From: an uncultured Coprococcus sp. | GTDB lineage: Bacteria > Bacillota > Clostridia > Lachnospirales > Lachnospiraceae | Reading direction: 5' to 3' | Assembly: GCA_934277375.1 (NCBI GenBank) | Contig: CAKQTZ010000008.1 | Span: 43,717 to 107,716 of the forward strand | Length of the DNA: 64,000 bases | Part shown: positions 26,079 through 34,633 of the stretch, piece by piece | Numbering within the stretch: the stretch's first letter is position 1 | Layout: the number at the start of each line of letters is the position of its first letter | Program-made: the position numbers and the translations under genes | The notes under the pieces: model-generated | The model's input: the letters and a program-made list of their open reading frames with translations, nothing else | Told to the model about the DNA's origin: nothing | Database searches by the model: none

Positions 26079-26891
26079 CTATATACTGATAAATACCGCC
26101 AGGGCAAATCCACAGGCTATGCCTGCTGCCCACAGCACCGACTCGACCAGCCTCAGACTTCCGGTTATCGTGTCACCAACGAACATGTCCTTCACCGCAT
26201 TTGTCAGTGCAAGTCCCGGAATCAAAAGCATGATATCTCCTATCATGACCTTGTCCTCATGTATCGGAAGCACATGCCCCGCCAGCCCGATCAGCACACC
26301 CGTGACAAATGAGCACAGGAAGTTGAACAGTATGTTGTTGGTACATATCGGAGCAAAATACACCTGCATCAGCCATATACCCACGGCAAATACCGCAGCG
26401 ACCACTCCATCAAGTATACTTCCACCGAAGAACACAGCCAGCGTTCCCGCTGCCAGCACACTTCCCACGCACACACGTAGTCTAGGCGCTGACGCCTGCT
26501 CTATCTCTTCAATACGTGCCTTCAATCCATCAATATCAAGCGGCTGTCTGCAATACTCCCTGCTCAGGGCATTTATCCGCTCCAGCTTCCAGAAATCTGT
26601 CTTTGCGCCATCCCTGGTGCCTCTGGTCATGGAGCACACCGTCCCATCCGGCATATTCATGGTGCATACCAGAGTAGACGTAATGGCAAATACATCCATA
26701 CGGTCAGCGCCATATGCGGCACCCATTCGTCTGAGTGTATCCTCCACCCTCTTCACCTCTGAACCATTCCGGATCATCATGGCTCCTACATCCATGAACA
26801 GTCCCAGCATCTTCACATTCTCCGGATTTCCCTGAGTCATATCCGGCATCTTATGCTGTCCGCTATGCGTATTTCTATCTGCCATACTCAT
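26079..26891 (-). CDS. Threonine/serine exporter family protein, N-terminal half (ThrE_1/DUF1212)
   Basis: 270 residues. A hydrophilic N-terminal part of about 120 residues carries the DUF1212 signature (MDVGAMMIRNGSEVKRVEDTLRRM, then TSTLVCTM...TVCSMTRGTRDGAK). It is followed by four or five membrane spans, including GDIMLLIPGLALTNAVKDM. This is the larger half of split ThrE exporters (YjjP-like) and needs the partner at 25574-26020. Exported substrate: threonine/serine or dicarboxylate by family; not decidable here. The upstream AAAGGATGG acts as RBS. Confidence 0.8.
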   Translation of the reverse strand: MSMADRNTHSGQHKMPDMTQGNPENVKMLGLFMDVGAMMIRNGSEVKRVEDTLRRMGAAYGADRMDVFAITSTLVCTMNMPDGTVCSMTRGTRDGAKTDFWKLERINALSREYCRQPLDIDGLKARIEEIEQASAPRLRVCVGSVLAAGTLAVFFGGSILDGVVAAVFAVGIWLMQVYFAPICTNNILFNFLCSFVTGVLIGLAGHVLPIHEDKVMIGDIMLLIPGLALTNAVKDMFVGDTITGSLRLVESVLWAAGIACGFALAVFISI

Positions 26892-26939
26892 TCATATGCC
26901 ACCATCCTTTTATATACCGGCTTTACCACTTGTCCTTCA

Positions 26940-27587
26940 CTATCTCATTGGAACCTGCTGGAAAAACTGGTGTCTACGCTCATCCACAATCCTCTCCAGT
27001 TCCTTCTGATTGTGGTTATATATCTTATTTATCTCATCACTATATCCTATTATTATATAGGGAACCACGCTTTCTATGTATGCAAGGGTGTCATCGCAGT
27101 CCTTATCCTTCCTCATCGGAAGCGCCATTCCGCTGCCATCATTCAGCCTCACTTCAATCTGATAAGACTTACCAGCCCTGACCCCATATACTCTGTTCTG
27201 GGTGATAATCTTATATATCCACATAAGCTCTCTGGTCTCTGCGAAATTCACCGTATCGCCCTTTATATACATGAAAAACTCGTTATTAAGTCTGAGTCCA
27301 TTCACAACCGGTCCAGATTTATAAAACTGCTCGATCCGCTCCAGCTCATATTCTGGATTCGACTTGTTCCTGCAATAATCCAGCACGTCTCTTATGTTAC
27401 TCTGCCTTATTGCCAGGGATATAAACCATGCCGCAAATGCCAGAAACAGCGCGGCTCCAAGCCCTATCCACAGCGAATCTTCATCTATTCCCATTGCTGC
27501 CACCACACCTGCTATTCCTATCGCGGCAAATATCGCGGCTCCTGTTACACATTTTATCCTGTACCTTTTCCCAAGTTTCTTTATCAT
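26940..27587 (-). CDS. Hypothetical membrane protein with a cytoplasmic C-terminal domain
   Basis: 215 residues, not recognised. Two membrane segments near the N-terminus (about 12-33 VTGAAIFAAIGIAGVVAAMG and 39-60 IGLGAALFLAFAAWFISLA) are followed by about 150 soluble residues. The soluble part has a short motif with aromatic residues (FFMYIKGDTVNFAET) and IEVRLNDGSGMALPM, which looks like a PH-like beta fold seen in small membrane-associated proteins. The C-terminus is charged and helical. It lies 49 bases upstream of the ThrE N-half gene, so a shared transcript is possible. Confidence 0.55.
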   Translation of the reverse strand: MIKKLGKRYRIKCVTGAAIFAAIGIAGVVAAMGIDEDSLWIGLGAALFLAFAAWFISLAIRQSNIRDVLDYCRNKSNPEYELERIEQFYKSGPVVNGLRLNNEFFMYIKGDTVNFAETRELMWIYKIITQNRVYGVRAGKSYQIEVRLNDGSGMALPMRKDKDCDDTLAYIESVVPYIIIGYSDEINKIYNHNQKELERIVDERRHQFFQQVPMR

Positions 27588-27703
27588 CCGTTTTTTACCC
27601 CATTTCCTTATTGCATCCTATATCGTTTTCGATATCTGACCAATCTCCCCTTTACAGCCGTGCCCTCTGCAAATATTCACGGCATGTCATGCAGATGTTG
27701 CCG

Positions 27704-28447
27704 TCAGTCGTATTCCACCTTCATCAGACACAGCCCATGTGGTGGTGCCGTAGGTCCAGCCTGCTGCCTGTCCATGCAGGCAATTATCTCCGGAATGCGC
27801 TCCGCACTCATATTCCCATGGCCAACCTCGACCAGAGTCCCCGTCAGGATCCTGACCATGTTCTGCAGGAATCCATTTCCATGGAACCTCATACGGATAT
27901 AGTCTCCCTCCTTCACTATATCCACATCGTATATGGTTCTGACCGTGGACTTCTTCATCTTATTGTTGCCACAAAAAGATCTGAAATCATGCTTTCCGAC
28001 AAGATACGATGCAGCCTTTTTCATCACATCCGCATCAAGTGCACTGCCCTGCGGCACACACCACACATAATTTCTATCAAACACAGGTTTCTCAGCACCT
28101 ACATACAGCGTGTATTCGTAGATTTTGCCGGTTGCATTCAGCCTTGCATGAAACCTGTCCCCGGCCACAGCAACATCAAGCGCGCAGATATCCGCAGGCA
28201 GATATCTGTTCAGATAATCTTTTATCTCTTCCGGAGTCTTATCTGTCTCCATCCTTCCGCTCGCCACCATAGCTCTGGCGTGGACCCCCGCATCTGTCCT
28301 GCCTGCACCATGTATATCGACCTTTGTATTGATCATTTTTGACAACACCGCCTCTATACGGCCTTCAACTGTGTCTGCATTTGTCTTACTCTCCCAACCG
28401 TGATAGCGCGTGCCATCGTAGCTGAATGTGAATCTGTAATTTGCCAT
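27704..28447 (-). CDS. truA: tRNA pseudouridine synthase A
   Basis: 247 residues of a TruA protein, which makes pseudouridine at positions 38-40 of many tRNAs. The catalytic Asp52 lies in GAGRTDAGVHA (48-58). KIYEYTLYVG, HDFRSFCGNN and FLQNMVRILTG are family blocks. The N-terminus YSYDGT reads as FSYDGTRYHGW here. The start is at ATG 28447 with AGAGAGGG upstream; that RBS lies immediately beyond the left arm of an 89-bp hairpin repeat (28458-28546), so the repeat is part of or adjoins its leader. Confidence 0.92.
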   Translation of the reverse strand: MANYRFTFSYDGTRYHGWESKTNADTVEGRIEAVLSKMINTKVDIHGAGRTDAGVHARAMVASGRMETDKTPEEIKDYLNRYLPADICALDVAVAGDRFHARLNATGKIYEYTLYVGAEKPVFDRNYVWCVPQGSALDADVMKKAASYLVGKHDFRSFCGNNKMKKSTVRTIYDVDIVKEGDYIRMRFHGNGFLQNMVRILTGTLVEVGHGNMSAERIPEIIACMDRQQAGPTAPPHGLCLMKVEYD

Positions 28448-28457
28448 ATACCCTCTC

Positions 28458-28546
28458 TAGGGACGTTCCTTTTGTCACAAGGAGTGTCCCTCTGTCATAT
28501 AAAACCAATCCAGGGGACACTCCTTGTGACAAAAGGAACGTCCCTA
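28458..28546. repeat. Long perfect hairpin repeat, copy 1
   Basis: 33-bp perfect inverted arms (28458-28490 with 28514-28546) around a 23-base loop. The arms read GGGACGTTCCTTTTGTCAC and onward; a second copy with the same layout lies at 48247-48332. Size and form resemble a palindromic MITE or a REP-type element. The arm nearest the acetyltransferase ends at its stop codon. Confidence 0.85.
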
Positions 28547-29173
28547 CTACACCTGCTCGCCTGTGTCTGCCTCAAATTCCTTTACCTGTTCAAGCCAATA
28601 CTCCCTATCTTTATCTGTTATCGGTCTTATGACTTTACATGGATTTCCAGCAGCTATAACACCATCTGGAATATCCTTTGTGATAACCGAACCTGAGCCG
28701 ATGACAACATTTGAACCTATGGTCACACCGGGATTTATGACAGTGTTGCCTCCGATCCACACATTATCACCTATTGTAATCGGCTTGCCAAGCTCCACAC
28801 CGGCATTTCTGATCATCGCATCTATAGGATGGCATGCGCAGTATATATTGACCCTTGGTCCCAGGAATGCATGATCTCCAATGATGACATCACACTGATC
28901 CAGAACTATCAGCCCTGTATTTGCATAGAAATAATCTCCCACATGTATATTTGTTCCATAGTCACAGTAAAATGGCGGCTCTATGTAACATTCCTTTCCC
29001 ATGTGTGCAAATAATTTTCCAAGGTACTCGCCGGTTCTCGTCATCGTCTCAGACCTAGGCGCACTGTTAAACTTATCAACAAGATCCTTCGCCTTTCCCT
29101 CCGGATCCCAGTCCACACATCTGTATAACTTGCCGGCTTTCATTCTGCCAAGCATTTTCTCTACTCTGTCCAT
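28547..29173 (-). CDS. Sugar O-acetyltransferase of the maltose/galactoside (LbH) type
   Basis: 208 residues: N-terminal DUF-like acyl-transferase helix region (RMKAGKLYRCVDWDPEG), then left-handed parallel beta-helix hexapeptide repeats (IGDHAFLGP, VELGKPITIGDNVWIGGNTVINPGVTIGSNVVIGSGSVIT). Catalytic His is in NIYCACHPID. It transfers acetyl from acetyl-CoA to a sugar hydroxyl; the sugar is not known. The gene has its own RBS (AAGGAGAAAATTCT). A broken relative lies at 30823-31056. Confidence 0.85.
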   Translation of the reverse strand: MDRVEKMLGRMKAGKLYRCVDWDPEGKAKDLVDKFNSAPRSETMTRTGEYLGKLFAHMGKECYIEPPFYCDYGTNIHVGDYFYANTGLIVLDQCDVIIGDHAFLGPRVNIYCACHPIDAMIRNAGVELGKPITIGDNVWIGGNTVINPGVTIGSNVVIGSGSVITKDIPDGVIAAGNPCKVIRPITDKDREYWLEQVKEFEADTGEQV

Positions 29174-29268
29174 AGAATTTTCTCCTTGTTTTTATAATGT
29201 TTACTCATCATGTTTATAACTGACTAAAAGATACCATTCTTTATGGCTGCAATCAACCGCAAATAAAA

Positions 29269-30687
29269 TTACTCGTAAAGAGAATCCAATGTAAGCAATA
29301 GAATGTCCTCATCTGATATTGATTCAAACCAATCTGTATATCCAGATAGCGAAAAGAAAATGTACTTTGATATTCTGTATTTTGAAGGTATAAGCCTTCC
29401 TCTTCTAATTAAAGTTTCATAGATTCCTTTATCTATCTTCTCATTTTTAAACTTACATTCTCCAATAACTGCCTTTTTATCTATTTCAGACAAGGCTACA
29501 ACATCTATATCTGCAGACTGAGATCTTGTAGTCCCATTTTTATCAGTTATATTTTCTACTCCCCACCAGGTTCCCACCGAGGTAATGAATGAACCATACA
29601 TTCCCTGTATTCCCTGTTTCAGAGTATAGTATCTGCACATCTCCTCGAATACTGCCCCCATAAAAGAATGTAAAACTGGTTTAACTACTTTTTTATAATA
29701 GACTTCCCCCTGTCCCATCTCTATCACACTGGTCGCCTTTGGTATAAATTCATACCAGAATTTAAACATATAATCTCTTAATACATACTGCGTTTTTTTC
29801 TTATTTTTTTCGTCTGTTATACATTTCTTTTTTTCAACCAACCCTACATTTATCAGTTTTTCAATTGAATACAATACAGTTGGTTCCTTTTCACCTATTT
29901 TGCCTGCAATTGTATTGAGCGTATTTTCCCCTGATGCAATCTGTTCAATAATATTGTTTACTGTTGATATATCAGAAAATTCCTGAGTCAGCAAATTTCT
30001 TGTTTCATCATATAAATATCCATCTGTTCTAAAAAATAATCTTACAATATTTTCATCAATGCTTTTCTCTGGATCGATCAGTGATAAATATTTTGCCACG
30101 CCTCCCGTGACACCATAACAGATAGCTTTTTCTTCGTTTGAATACCCTGGAACAAACTTTGCCGCATCAAGATAATCAAATGTATCTAATTCGATCTGTG
30201 AATCCCTTCGTCCAAATAACGGGCTCTTTTCACTGAGCACCTTACTCTCCATAAAACTTAACGCCGATCCACACAAAATTATTTTTATATTTTTATCATT
30301 CCAGACCGTATCTATATACTTCTGTAATATTGATAATAAAGCCTCGTCCTTCTCTGCCCAATAAGATATCTCGTCAATTACAATTATAATTTTATCATTA
30401 CCGACATTATTATTAATAAAATCAAAAACCGCCTCTGTTGTATTAAATGTAATACCATTTACATCTGGCATCAGTAAATCTGTAACTTGTTTTGAAAATA
30501 ATTCCAGGTTTCTATTTTTTCCAACTTTTGTAGCTGTATAGAAAATGGTTTTTTTATCTTTAGCAAACTCCGTAATAAGCGTAGACTTTCCAATACGTCT
30601 ACGGCCATATATGACTGTCATGCCAAGACCATCTTTATCATAAAACTCCTTTAACGATGTCAGTTCTCTTTCTCTACCTATAAACAT
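29269..30687 (-). CDS. AAA-type ATPase with DUF234/PD-(D/E)XK-like C-terminus (archaeal ATPase family)
   Basis: 472 residues. ATPase domain at about 1-240 with Walker A GRRRIGKST (29-37) and Walker B IIVIDEIS (near 105). A winged-helix part follows (LNTIAGKIGEKEPTVLYSIEKLINVGLV). The C-terminal 110 residues have ADIDVVAL...IGECKF, which resembles the D-(E)xK motif of restriction-type nucleases (DUF234). Proteins of this family are widespread in archaea and gut Firmicutes; their role is poorly known. The gene is AT-richer than its neighbours, which suggests horizontal acquisition, and has a palindrome cluster 40-80 bases before its start. Confidence 0.75.
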   Translation of the reverse strand: MFIGRERELTSLKEFYDKDGLGMTVIYGRRRIGKSTLITEFAKDKKTIFYTATKVGKNRNLELFSKQVTDLLMPDVNGITFNTTEAVFDFINNNVGNDKIIIVIDEISYWAEKDEALLSILQKYIDTVWNDKNIKIILCGSALSFMESKVLSEKSPLFGRRDSQIELDTFDYLDAAKFVPGYSNEEKAICYGVTGGVAKYLSLIDPEKSIDENIVRLFFRTDGYLYDETRNLLTQEFSDISTVNNIIEQIASGENTLNTIAGKIGEKEPTVLYSIEKLINVGLVEKKKCITDEKNKKKTQYVLRDYMFKFWYEFIPKATSVIEMGQGEVYYKKVVKPVLHSFMGAVFEEMCRYYTLKQGIQGMYGSFITSVGTWWGVENITDKNGTTRSQSADIDVVALSEIDKKAVIGECKFKNEKIDKGIYETLIRRGRLIPSKYRISKYIFFSLSGYTDWFESISDEDILLLTLDSLYE

Positions 30688-30728
30688 TTATTTTCCCCCT
30701 TGTCTTTAAGCGCAGTATCCAGAGTATT

Positions 30729-30769
30729 TTTTATTAAAATCGTTTTTATTAAAATCAATTTTAATAAAA
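30729..30769. promoter_or_regulatory. Three TTTTATTAAAAT sites upstream of the AAA ATPase gene
   Basis: TTTTATTAAAAT occurs at 30729-30740 and 30744-30755, and its exact inverse ATTTTAATAAAA at 30758-30769. Copies two and three form a perfect 26-bp palindrome with a 2-bp centre. They lie 42-82 bases upstream of the ATG, a promoter-proximal place. They may be operator sites for a protein or for the ATPase itself. Confidence 0.5.
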
Positions 30770-30822
30770 TGATTCTGAATATAATATATCATTATTTATT
30801 GTATTGTGCAATCCTATCTTAA

Positions 30823-31056
30823 TTTAATAGCGAACTGCCCTCTAATCTTGAATACAAGAACACTGCCCGAAGACTTCTGGCGCAGTACAACGCTCTTGCC
30901 TACGACCAGAAAAAAGAAAAAACAGCTATATTACAAGAGTTGTTTGGAAGCATGGGGAGCAACGTATCGGTCGGACTCCCAGTGAAGATCGGAAGCGGCT
31001 GCTGGATAGGCGGCGGAGTCATCATCCTCCCTGGCGTCACCATAGGCTCTGACTGC
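30823..31056 (+). pseudogene. Broken sugar O-acetyltransferase remnant
   Basis: The plus frame reads NSELPSNLEYKNTARRLL and then AQYNALAYDQKK, the N-terminal helical part of maltose acetyltransferases. It then jumps at about SNVSVG to PVKIGSGCWIGGGVIILPGVTIGSDC, which is the middle of the beta-helix. Start codon, active-site region and C-terminus are missing. At the 3' end GGCTCTGACTGC (31045-31056) is repeated in inverted form at 31070-31081, which marks a rearrangement. Confidence 0.7.
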
Positions 31057-31156
31057 AAACGCCCTTATCGCAGTCAGAGCCGAGTGCATATGGAAGTCAG
31101 TCAAAGTGAGGTTAGGCAAATGTTATTACGAATATATATACTTCTGCCTATAACAG

Positions 31157-31189
31157 AAAAACTGCTCTCCAAACCGGAGAGCAGTTTTT
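31157..31189. terminator. Terminator of the HlyIII gene, bidirectional
   Basis: AAAAACTGCTCTCC (31157-31170) pairs with GGAGAGCAGTTTTT (31176-31189) with a 5-base loop. T runs follow on both strands. It lies 10 bases after the stop of the 31199-32032 gene. Confidence 0.9.
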
Positions 31190-31198
31190 CGTCCGTCA

Positions 31199-32032
31199 TC
31201 AATACACAAACAGGTACATCCCAAACCAATGCAGTGCCGCCCCCAGCATCACAAATATATGCCAGATAAAATGCGCGCCCTTGGTGTCCTTCACAAATGG
31301 TATCATGCCGAGCGTATATACAACACCGCCGCCCACGATCCATCCCAGAAGCGGCTTGTCATTTCTGAACCATCCAGGGATGAACATGATAGCGCTCCAT
31401 CCGATAACGAAGTACAGCGTGTAGTGTATCGGTCTGAACCTGCCAGGTCCGAACACACATATGATGGTGATTCCCGCTATGATAAGAGCCCACTGGACAC
31501 AGAAGAGTACAATTCCAAGCGTATTGCCCCAATATACAAGATAAAGAGGTGCAAACGTTCCCCCTATCAGCAGATATATGGAAGAATAATCAAATCTTCT
31601 CCAAAGCCGCTTCACCGCGAGTCCTGATTTGTATGAGTGATACAGGCAGCTCATAAGGAACATGAGAATAAGAGAGATTCCATAGAAACACGATGCCATC
31701 ACCTTGAGTCCTGTATCCGACTTCAAAAGCAGAAGGACAAAGCCCGCTATGGCAAGCCCGGCTCCTATTCCGTGAGTGACTGCATTTCCTACCTCCTCAA
31801 GCACAGTTAGCTTTGGCGGCTCATTTAGTTCTCTGTAATGCAGTTTTTTTGCCATTTTCGCCTGTTTTTTCTCTCCTTTTTTATTCTCTCTGTCCAGTTC
31901 TTCATTCTGATGACTGCTCATGTCCGACATTTCTGATTCAGTAACATCACCCTGAATATTATTTGTCTGTTTATTCTTCATCTCTAAATTATTATTTGTC
32001 TTTTCTGTTTCTGAGTTATTTACTTCTGCCAT
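31199..32032 (-). CDS. Hemolysin III (HlyIII/AdipoR) family protein with an acidic N-terminal extension
   Basis: 277 residues. The first 70 or so residues are hydrophilic (EVNNSETEKTNNNLEMKNK, SHQNEELDRENKKGEKKQAK), which is unusual for the family. The membrane core has seven spans with the conserved metal ligands: AVTHGIG near the first span, and HFIWHIFVMLGAALHWFGMY at the last. HlyIII proteins are zinc-dependent membrane hydrolase-like proteins of unclear role in bacteria; hemolysis is not established here. The longer N-tail may be a regulatory or misread start; no internal ATG with a good RBS was seen. Confidence 0.8.
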   Translation of the reverse strand: MAEVNNSETEKTNNNLEMKNKQTNNIQGDVTESEMSDMSSHQNEELDRENKKGEKKQAKMAKKLHYRELNEPPKLTVLEEVGNAVTHGIGAGLAIAGFVLLLLKSDTGLKVMASCFYGISLILMFLMSCLYHSYKSGLAVKRLWRRFDYSSIYLLIGGTFAPLYLVYWGNTLGIVLFCVQWALIIAGITIICVFGPGRFRPIHYTLYFVIGWSAIMFIPGWFRNDKPLLGWIVGGGVVYTLGMIPFVKDTKGAHFIWHIFVMLGAALHWFGMYLFVY

Positions 32033-32091
32033 ATTTGATTTGAAACTTCCTTCTATCTATTAACTATACTGTCTATTATAACAGCGGCATC

Positions 32092-32169
32092 CCACACGGT
32101 GTATAGCTCTGACCCCACCATCACCGCAGGCCACACGGTGCATAGCTCTGACCCCACCATCACCGCAGG
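32092..32169. repeat. 39-bp tandem duplication carrying GGGGTCAGAGC
   Basis: Positions 32092-32130 and 32131-32169 are the same 39 bases with one difference. The unit contains TGACCCC (minus strand GGGGTCAGAGC), related to GGGGTCAG motifs at 53043-53110 and within the nuclease gene at about 56679-56727. It starts 4 bases after the ABC permease stop. Confidence 0.75.
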
Positions 32170-32172
32170 CCA

Positions 32173-33771
32173 CTAAAGTGCCTCAAGCACCTGCACTCCG
32201 CGCCTCTTCAGCCATATTCTGAACACAGCTGCAAGAGCCGCTGTCAATGCTACACTTATTATAAGATATAGTGTCAATCCTGTTACATTCCCCAGTAAGA
32301 TATATCCCGCTACAAGTACAATAATATACACAACGTTTGATAAAAGAGCAACCAGAACGCCCATACTCTGCTTCACAACCGCCGTCTCCGATGTCCAGTC
32401 AAGCTTCGGCATTTTGAGGCTAACCACTAGTCCGATATATGCAGTCAGACACACATACAGACATGGGAGCAACAACATCATAATACCATGTATGGCGGAC
32501 GGCTTCACCAGAGCCATCATAACCACATCAAGTATAACCACAGGAATTATCGTGAGAATCACGTGCATCCTTATCTTTGCTCTGAGGATCCGCCACGAAG
32601 TAACCGGAAGCGACCGCACGATCCACAACGTTTTTCCCTCCAGCGATATGGATGGTGCGGTCAGATCATTCATAGATGCTGCCGCGCATACTGTGATACA
32701 CGCGCCAAATACCAACAATCCGTCTGACAGACCTGGAAGCTTCGATATAGCGCCTGTTATATACTGTCCCTTCACAAGGCATACCACTGCCAACACAAGC
32801 ATGAGAAGTGTGCCAAGTGAACAGTTCAGCATATATACGGCTGACGATGCCAGCCTCTTGAATTCTCTCTGCAGCAATGCCTTTTCCGGACTCTGTGCCT
32901 TCATCCTCTTTGCCGCAAGCTTACTATGCGCATATCCTGTCTTTGTCGTTACTATCCCGATAAATGTCCTTTCAAGTACAACCCACACAGCAAATGATAT
33001 CGCGATAGTTCCAGCGGCCACCAGAATTAACTGCAATCCATCCCCCACCGCTGCACTTCCTATGGAATAGATCGGATATGCTGCGCCTTTTATCTTTGCA
33101 CTGTACATTCCGCTATTTGCAAGGATCTTCGAAAGCAGTTTATTTGCATTCATGTACACTGCATAGTAGGCAGTTATAAATGCCAGCGAAAGTATGACTG
33201 TGACGAAGCTCTTATTCTTTGTCTTATTGCCTATCTTGCCCACGACCCAGCCGAGTATGCACGAGAGTACCAGTATGACAAATGTCAGAAGAACCATCAC
33301 TATAACCGATGCCACAATCGGCCATATCCCGGGATGAACCACGATACCATACACTATGATACCAGGAACCATGGCGGTCACGGCGAACATCGCTCCCATG
33401 ACATACACCCCTGACAGTCTTGCAAATAATATAGCCCTGACCGGAATGGGCAGTGACAGCATCAGGTCATTGTCTTTTGCCTGATACAGGCTCGCATATG
33501 TATTGAACACACTTCCTAATATACCGATGGTCAACGCCATCATAGACATCATCGCCATGTACATCCAATCAAGTCCTGCAGAACAAAGCGGCTCACACAT
33601 CGAATATGCCTCCATTCCAAACATGGCTCCCATACAGCCCAGCAGCACTGCCACATAGCCGGTGATTCCCAGAACTACTGCACCTTTTGATCTGGACTTT
33701 CCAGTCTTCCGGTCAACGAAAAATCCGCTGAACAGCATCTTAAGCTGTTTCTTCATCAATATCTTTATCAT
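32173..33771 (-). CDS. ABC-2 type export permease, about 12 spans
   Basis: 532 residues with about 12 predicted membrane segments, beginning MIKILMKKQLKMLFSGFFVD. ALFARLSGVYVMG and LPIPVRAI are typical of the permease partners of ABCB/bacitracin-type ABC-2 exporters (the group with long permeases found beside short ATPases). It forms an exporter with the ATPase gene at 33768-34478; the 4-base overlap (ATGA at 33768-33771) suggests translational coupling and equal stoichiometry. The cargo is unknown. A 39-bp tandem repeat follows. Confidence 0.75.
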   Translation of the reverse strand: MIKILMKKQLKMLFSGFFVDRKTGKSRSKGAVVLGITGYVAVLLGCMGAMFGMEAYSMCEPLCSAGLDWMYMAMMSMMALTIGILGSVFNTYASLYQAKDNDLMLSLPIPVRAILFARLSGVYVMGAMFAVTAMVPGIIVYGIVVHPGIWPIVASVIVMVLLTFVILVLSCILGWVVGKIGNKTKNKSFVTVILSLAFITAYYAVYMNANKLLSKILANSGMYSAKIKGAAYPIYSIGSAAVGDGLQLILVAAGTIAISFAVWVVLERTFIGIVTTKTGYAHSKLAAKRMKAQSPEKALLQREFKRLASSAVYMLNCSLGTLLMLVLAVVCLVKGQYITGAISKLPGLSDGLLVFGACITVCAAASMNDLTAPSISLEGKTLWIVRSLPVTSWRILRAKIRMHVILTIIPVVILDVVMMALVKPSAIHGIMMLLLPCLYVCLTAYIGLVVSLKMPKLDWTSETAVVKQSMGVLVALLSNVVYIIVLVAGYILLGNVTGLTLYLIISVALTAALAAVFRIWLKRRGVQVLEAL

Positions 33772-34478
33772 GCCTCTCCCTCCAGCTCAAGAAATACTGA
33801 CTCAAGAGACTCGTCTCCCTTAACCTGCTCCATTATACCGGCCTTAACCAGACGGCCGCCCTTGATGATCGCCACCTTGTCACAAAGCTTCTCTGCCACT
33901 TCCAGTACATGTGTCGAGAAAAATATTGCGCCTCCGTCATCACACATCTTCCGCATCATCTGCTTTAATATGTGGGATGCCTTCGGATCAAGTCCAACAA
34001 ATGGCTCATCCATAATGATAAGCTTCGGCTCATGTATCCAGGCAGATATGATCGCCAGCTTCTGCTTCATTCCATGGGAATACTCAGATATAAGCTGTCC
34101 GAGATTGTCTTTTATCTCAAATGCATCTGCATATTTGTCTATAAGCTCATTCCTGACATCAGCCGGCACACCAAATATATCTGCTATAAAATTCAAATAT
34201 CCCATACCTGTCATAAAGTCATACAGATCCGGGTTGTCGGGAATATATGCTATCTGCTTTTTACACTCAAGAGGATCGGCATTTATGGACACACCATCTA
34301 TGAGTATATCTCCCTCCTCAAACTTCAGAATTCCTGTGCAAGCCTTTATAGTCGTGGTCTTTCCTGCTCCATTGTGTCCAATAAATCCATATATCTCCCC
34401 TGGCATAATATGCAGGCTCAGATCATCAACAGCCTTTTTATCACCATATCTCTTTGTGAGATTCTTTATTTCCAGCAT
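33768..34478 (-). CDS. ABC transporter ATP-binding protein (DrrA/CcmA type)
   Basis: 236 residues with Walker A GHNGAGKTTT, signature SHGMKQKLA, Walker B LIIMDEPFVGLD and switch His STHVLEV. The C-terminal end is short, with KGGRLVKAG and an E-rich tail. It powers the membrane protein at 32173-33771; both are coupled by overlapping stop and start. RBS (GGAGTAGAG) precedes ATG 34478. It would drive export of a drug, peptide or lipid; nothing in the neighbourhood tells which. Confidence 0.9.
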   Translation of the reverse strand: MLEIKNLTKRYGDKKAVDDLSLHIMPGEIYGFIGHNGAGKTTTIKACTGILKFEEGDILIDGVSINADPLECKKQIAYIPDNPDLYDFMTGMGYLNFIADIFGVPADVRNELIDKYADAFEIKDNLGQLISEYSHGMKQKLAIISAWIHEPKLIIMDEPFVGLDPKASHILKQMMRKMCDDGGAIFFSTHVLEVAEKLCDKVAIIKGGRLVKAGIMEQVKGDESLESVFLELEGEA

Positions 34479-34558
34479 AATCTCTACTCCTTTTCCTCAA
34501 TCATTTTCCTTCCTATTACCATACCACAGCCAGGGAACTTAACACAGTTAATTAATCT

Positions 34559-34605
34559 AAAAAAAAGCCCCTCCAGACCGACTGCATCCTGTCGCCTGAA
34601 GGAGA
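34559..34605 (-). terminator. Terminator of the large LRR gene
   Basis: CTCCTTCAGGCGAC pairs with GTCGGTCTGGAGGGG (34567-34605) with one bulge, followed on the minus strand by eight T (34559-34566). Located about 28 bases after the stop. Confidence 0.8.
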
Positions 34606-34633
34606 TTTTTTCTAAATAAATACTGCTGCATGA

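Noticed and set aside
26853..27902. 349-codon plus-strand reading frame
   Set aside because: It is antisense to the ThrE half, the 26940-27587 gene and part of truA, has biased His/Tyr/Pro composition and no RBS; a shadow frame.
32092..32169. Tandem 39-bp units considered as a CRISPR start
   Set aside because: Only two adjacent copies without spacers and no cas genes; simple tandem duplication.
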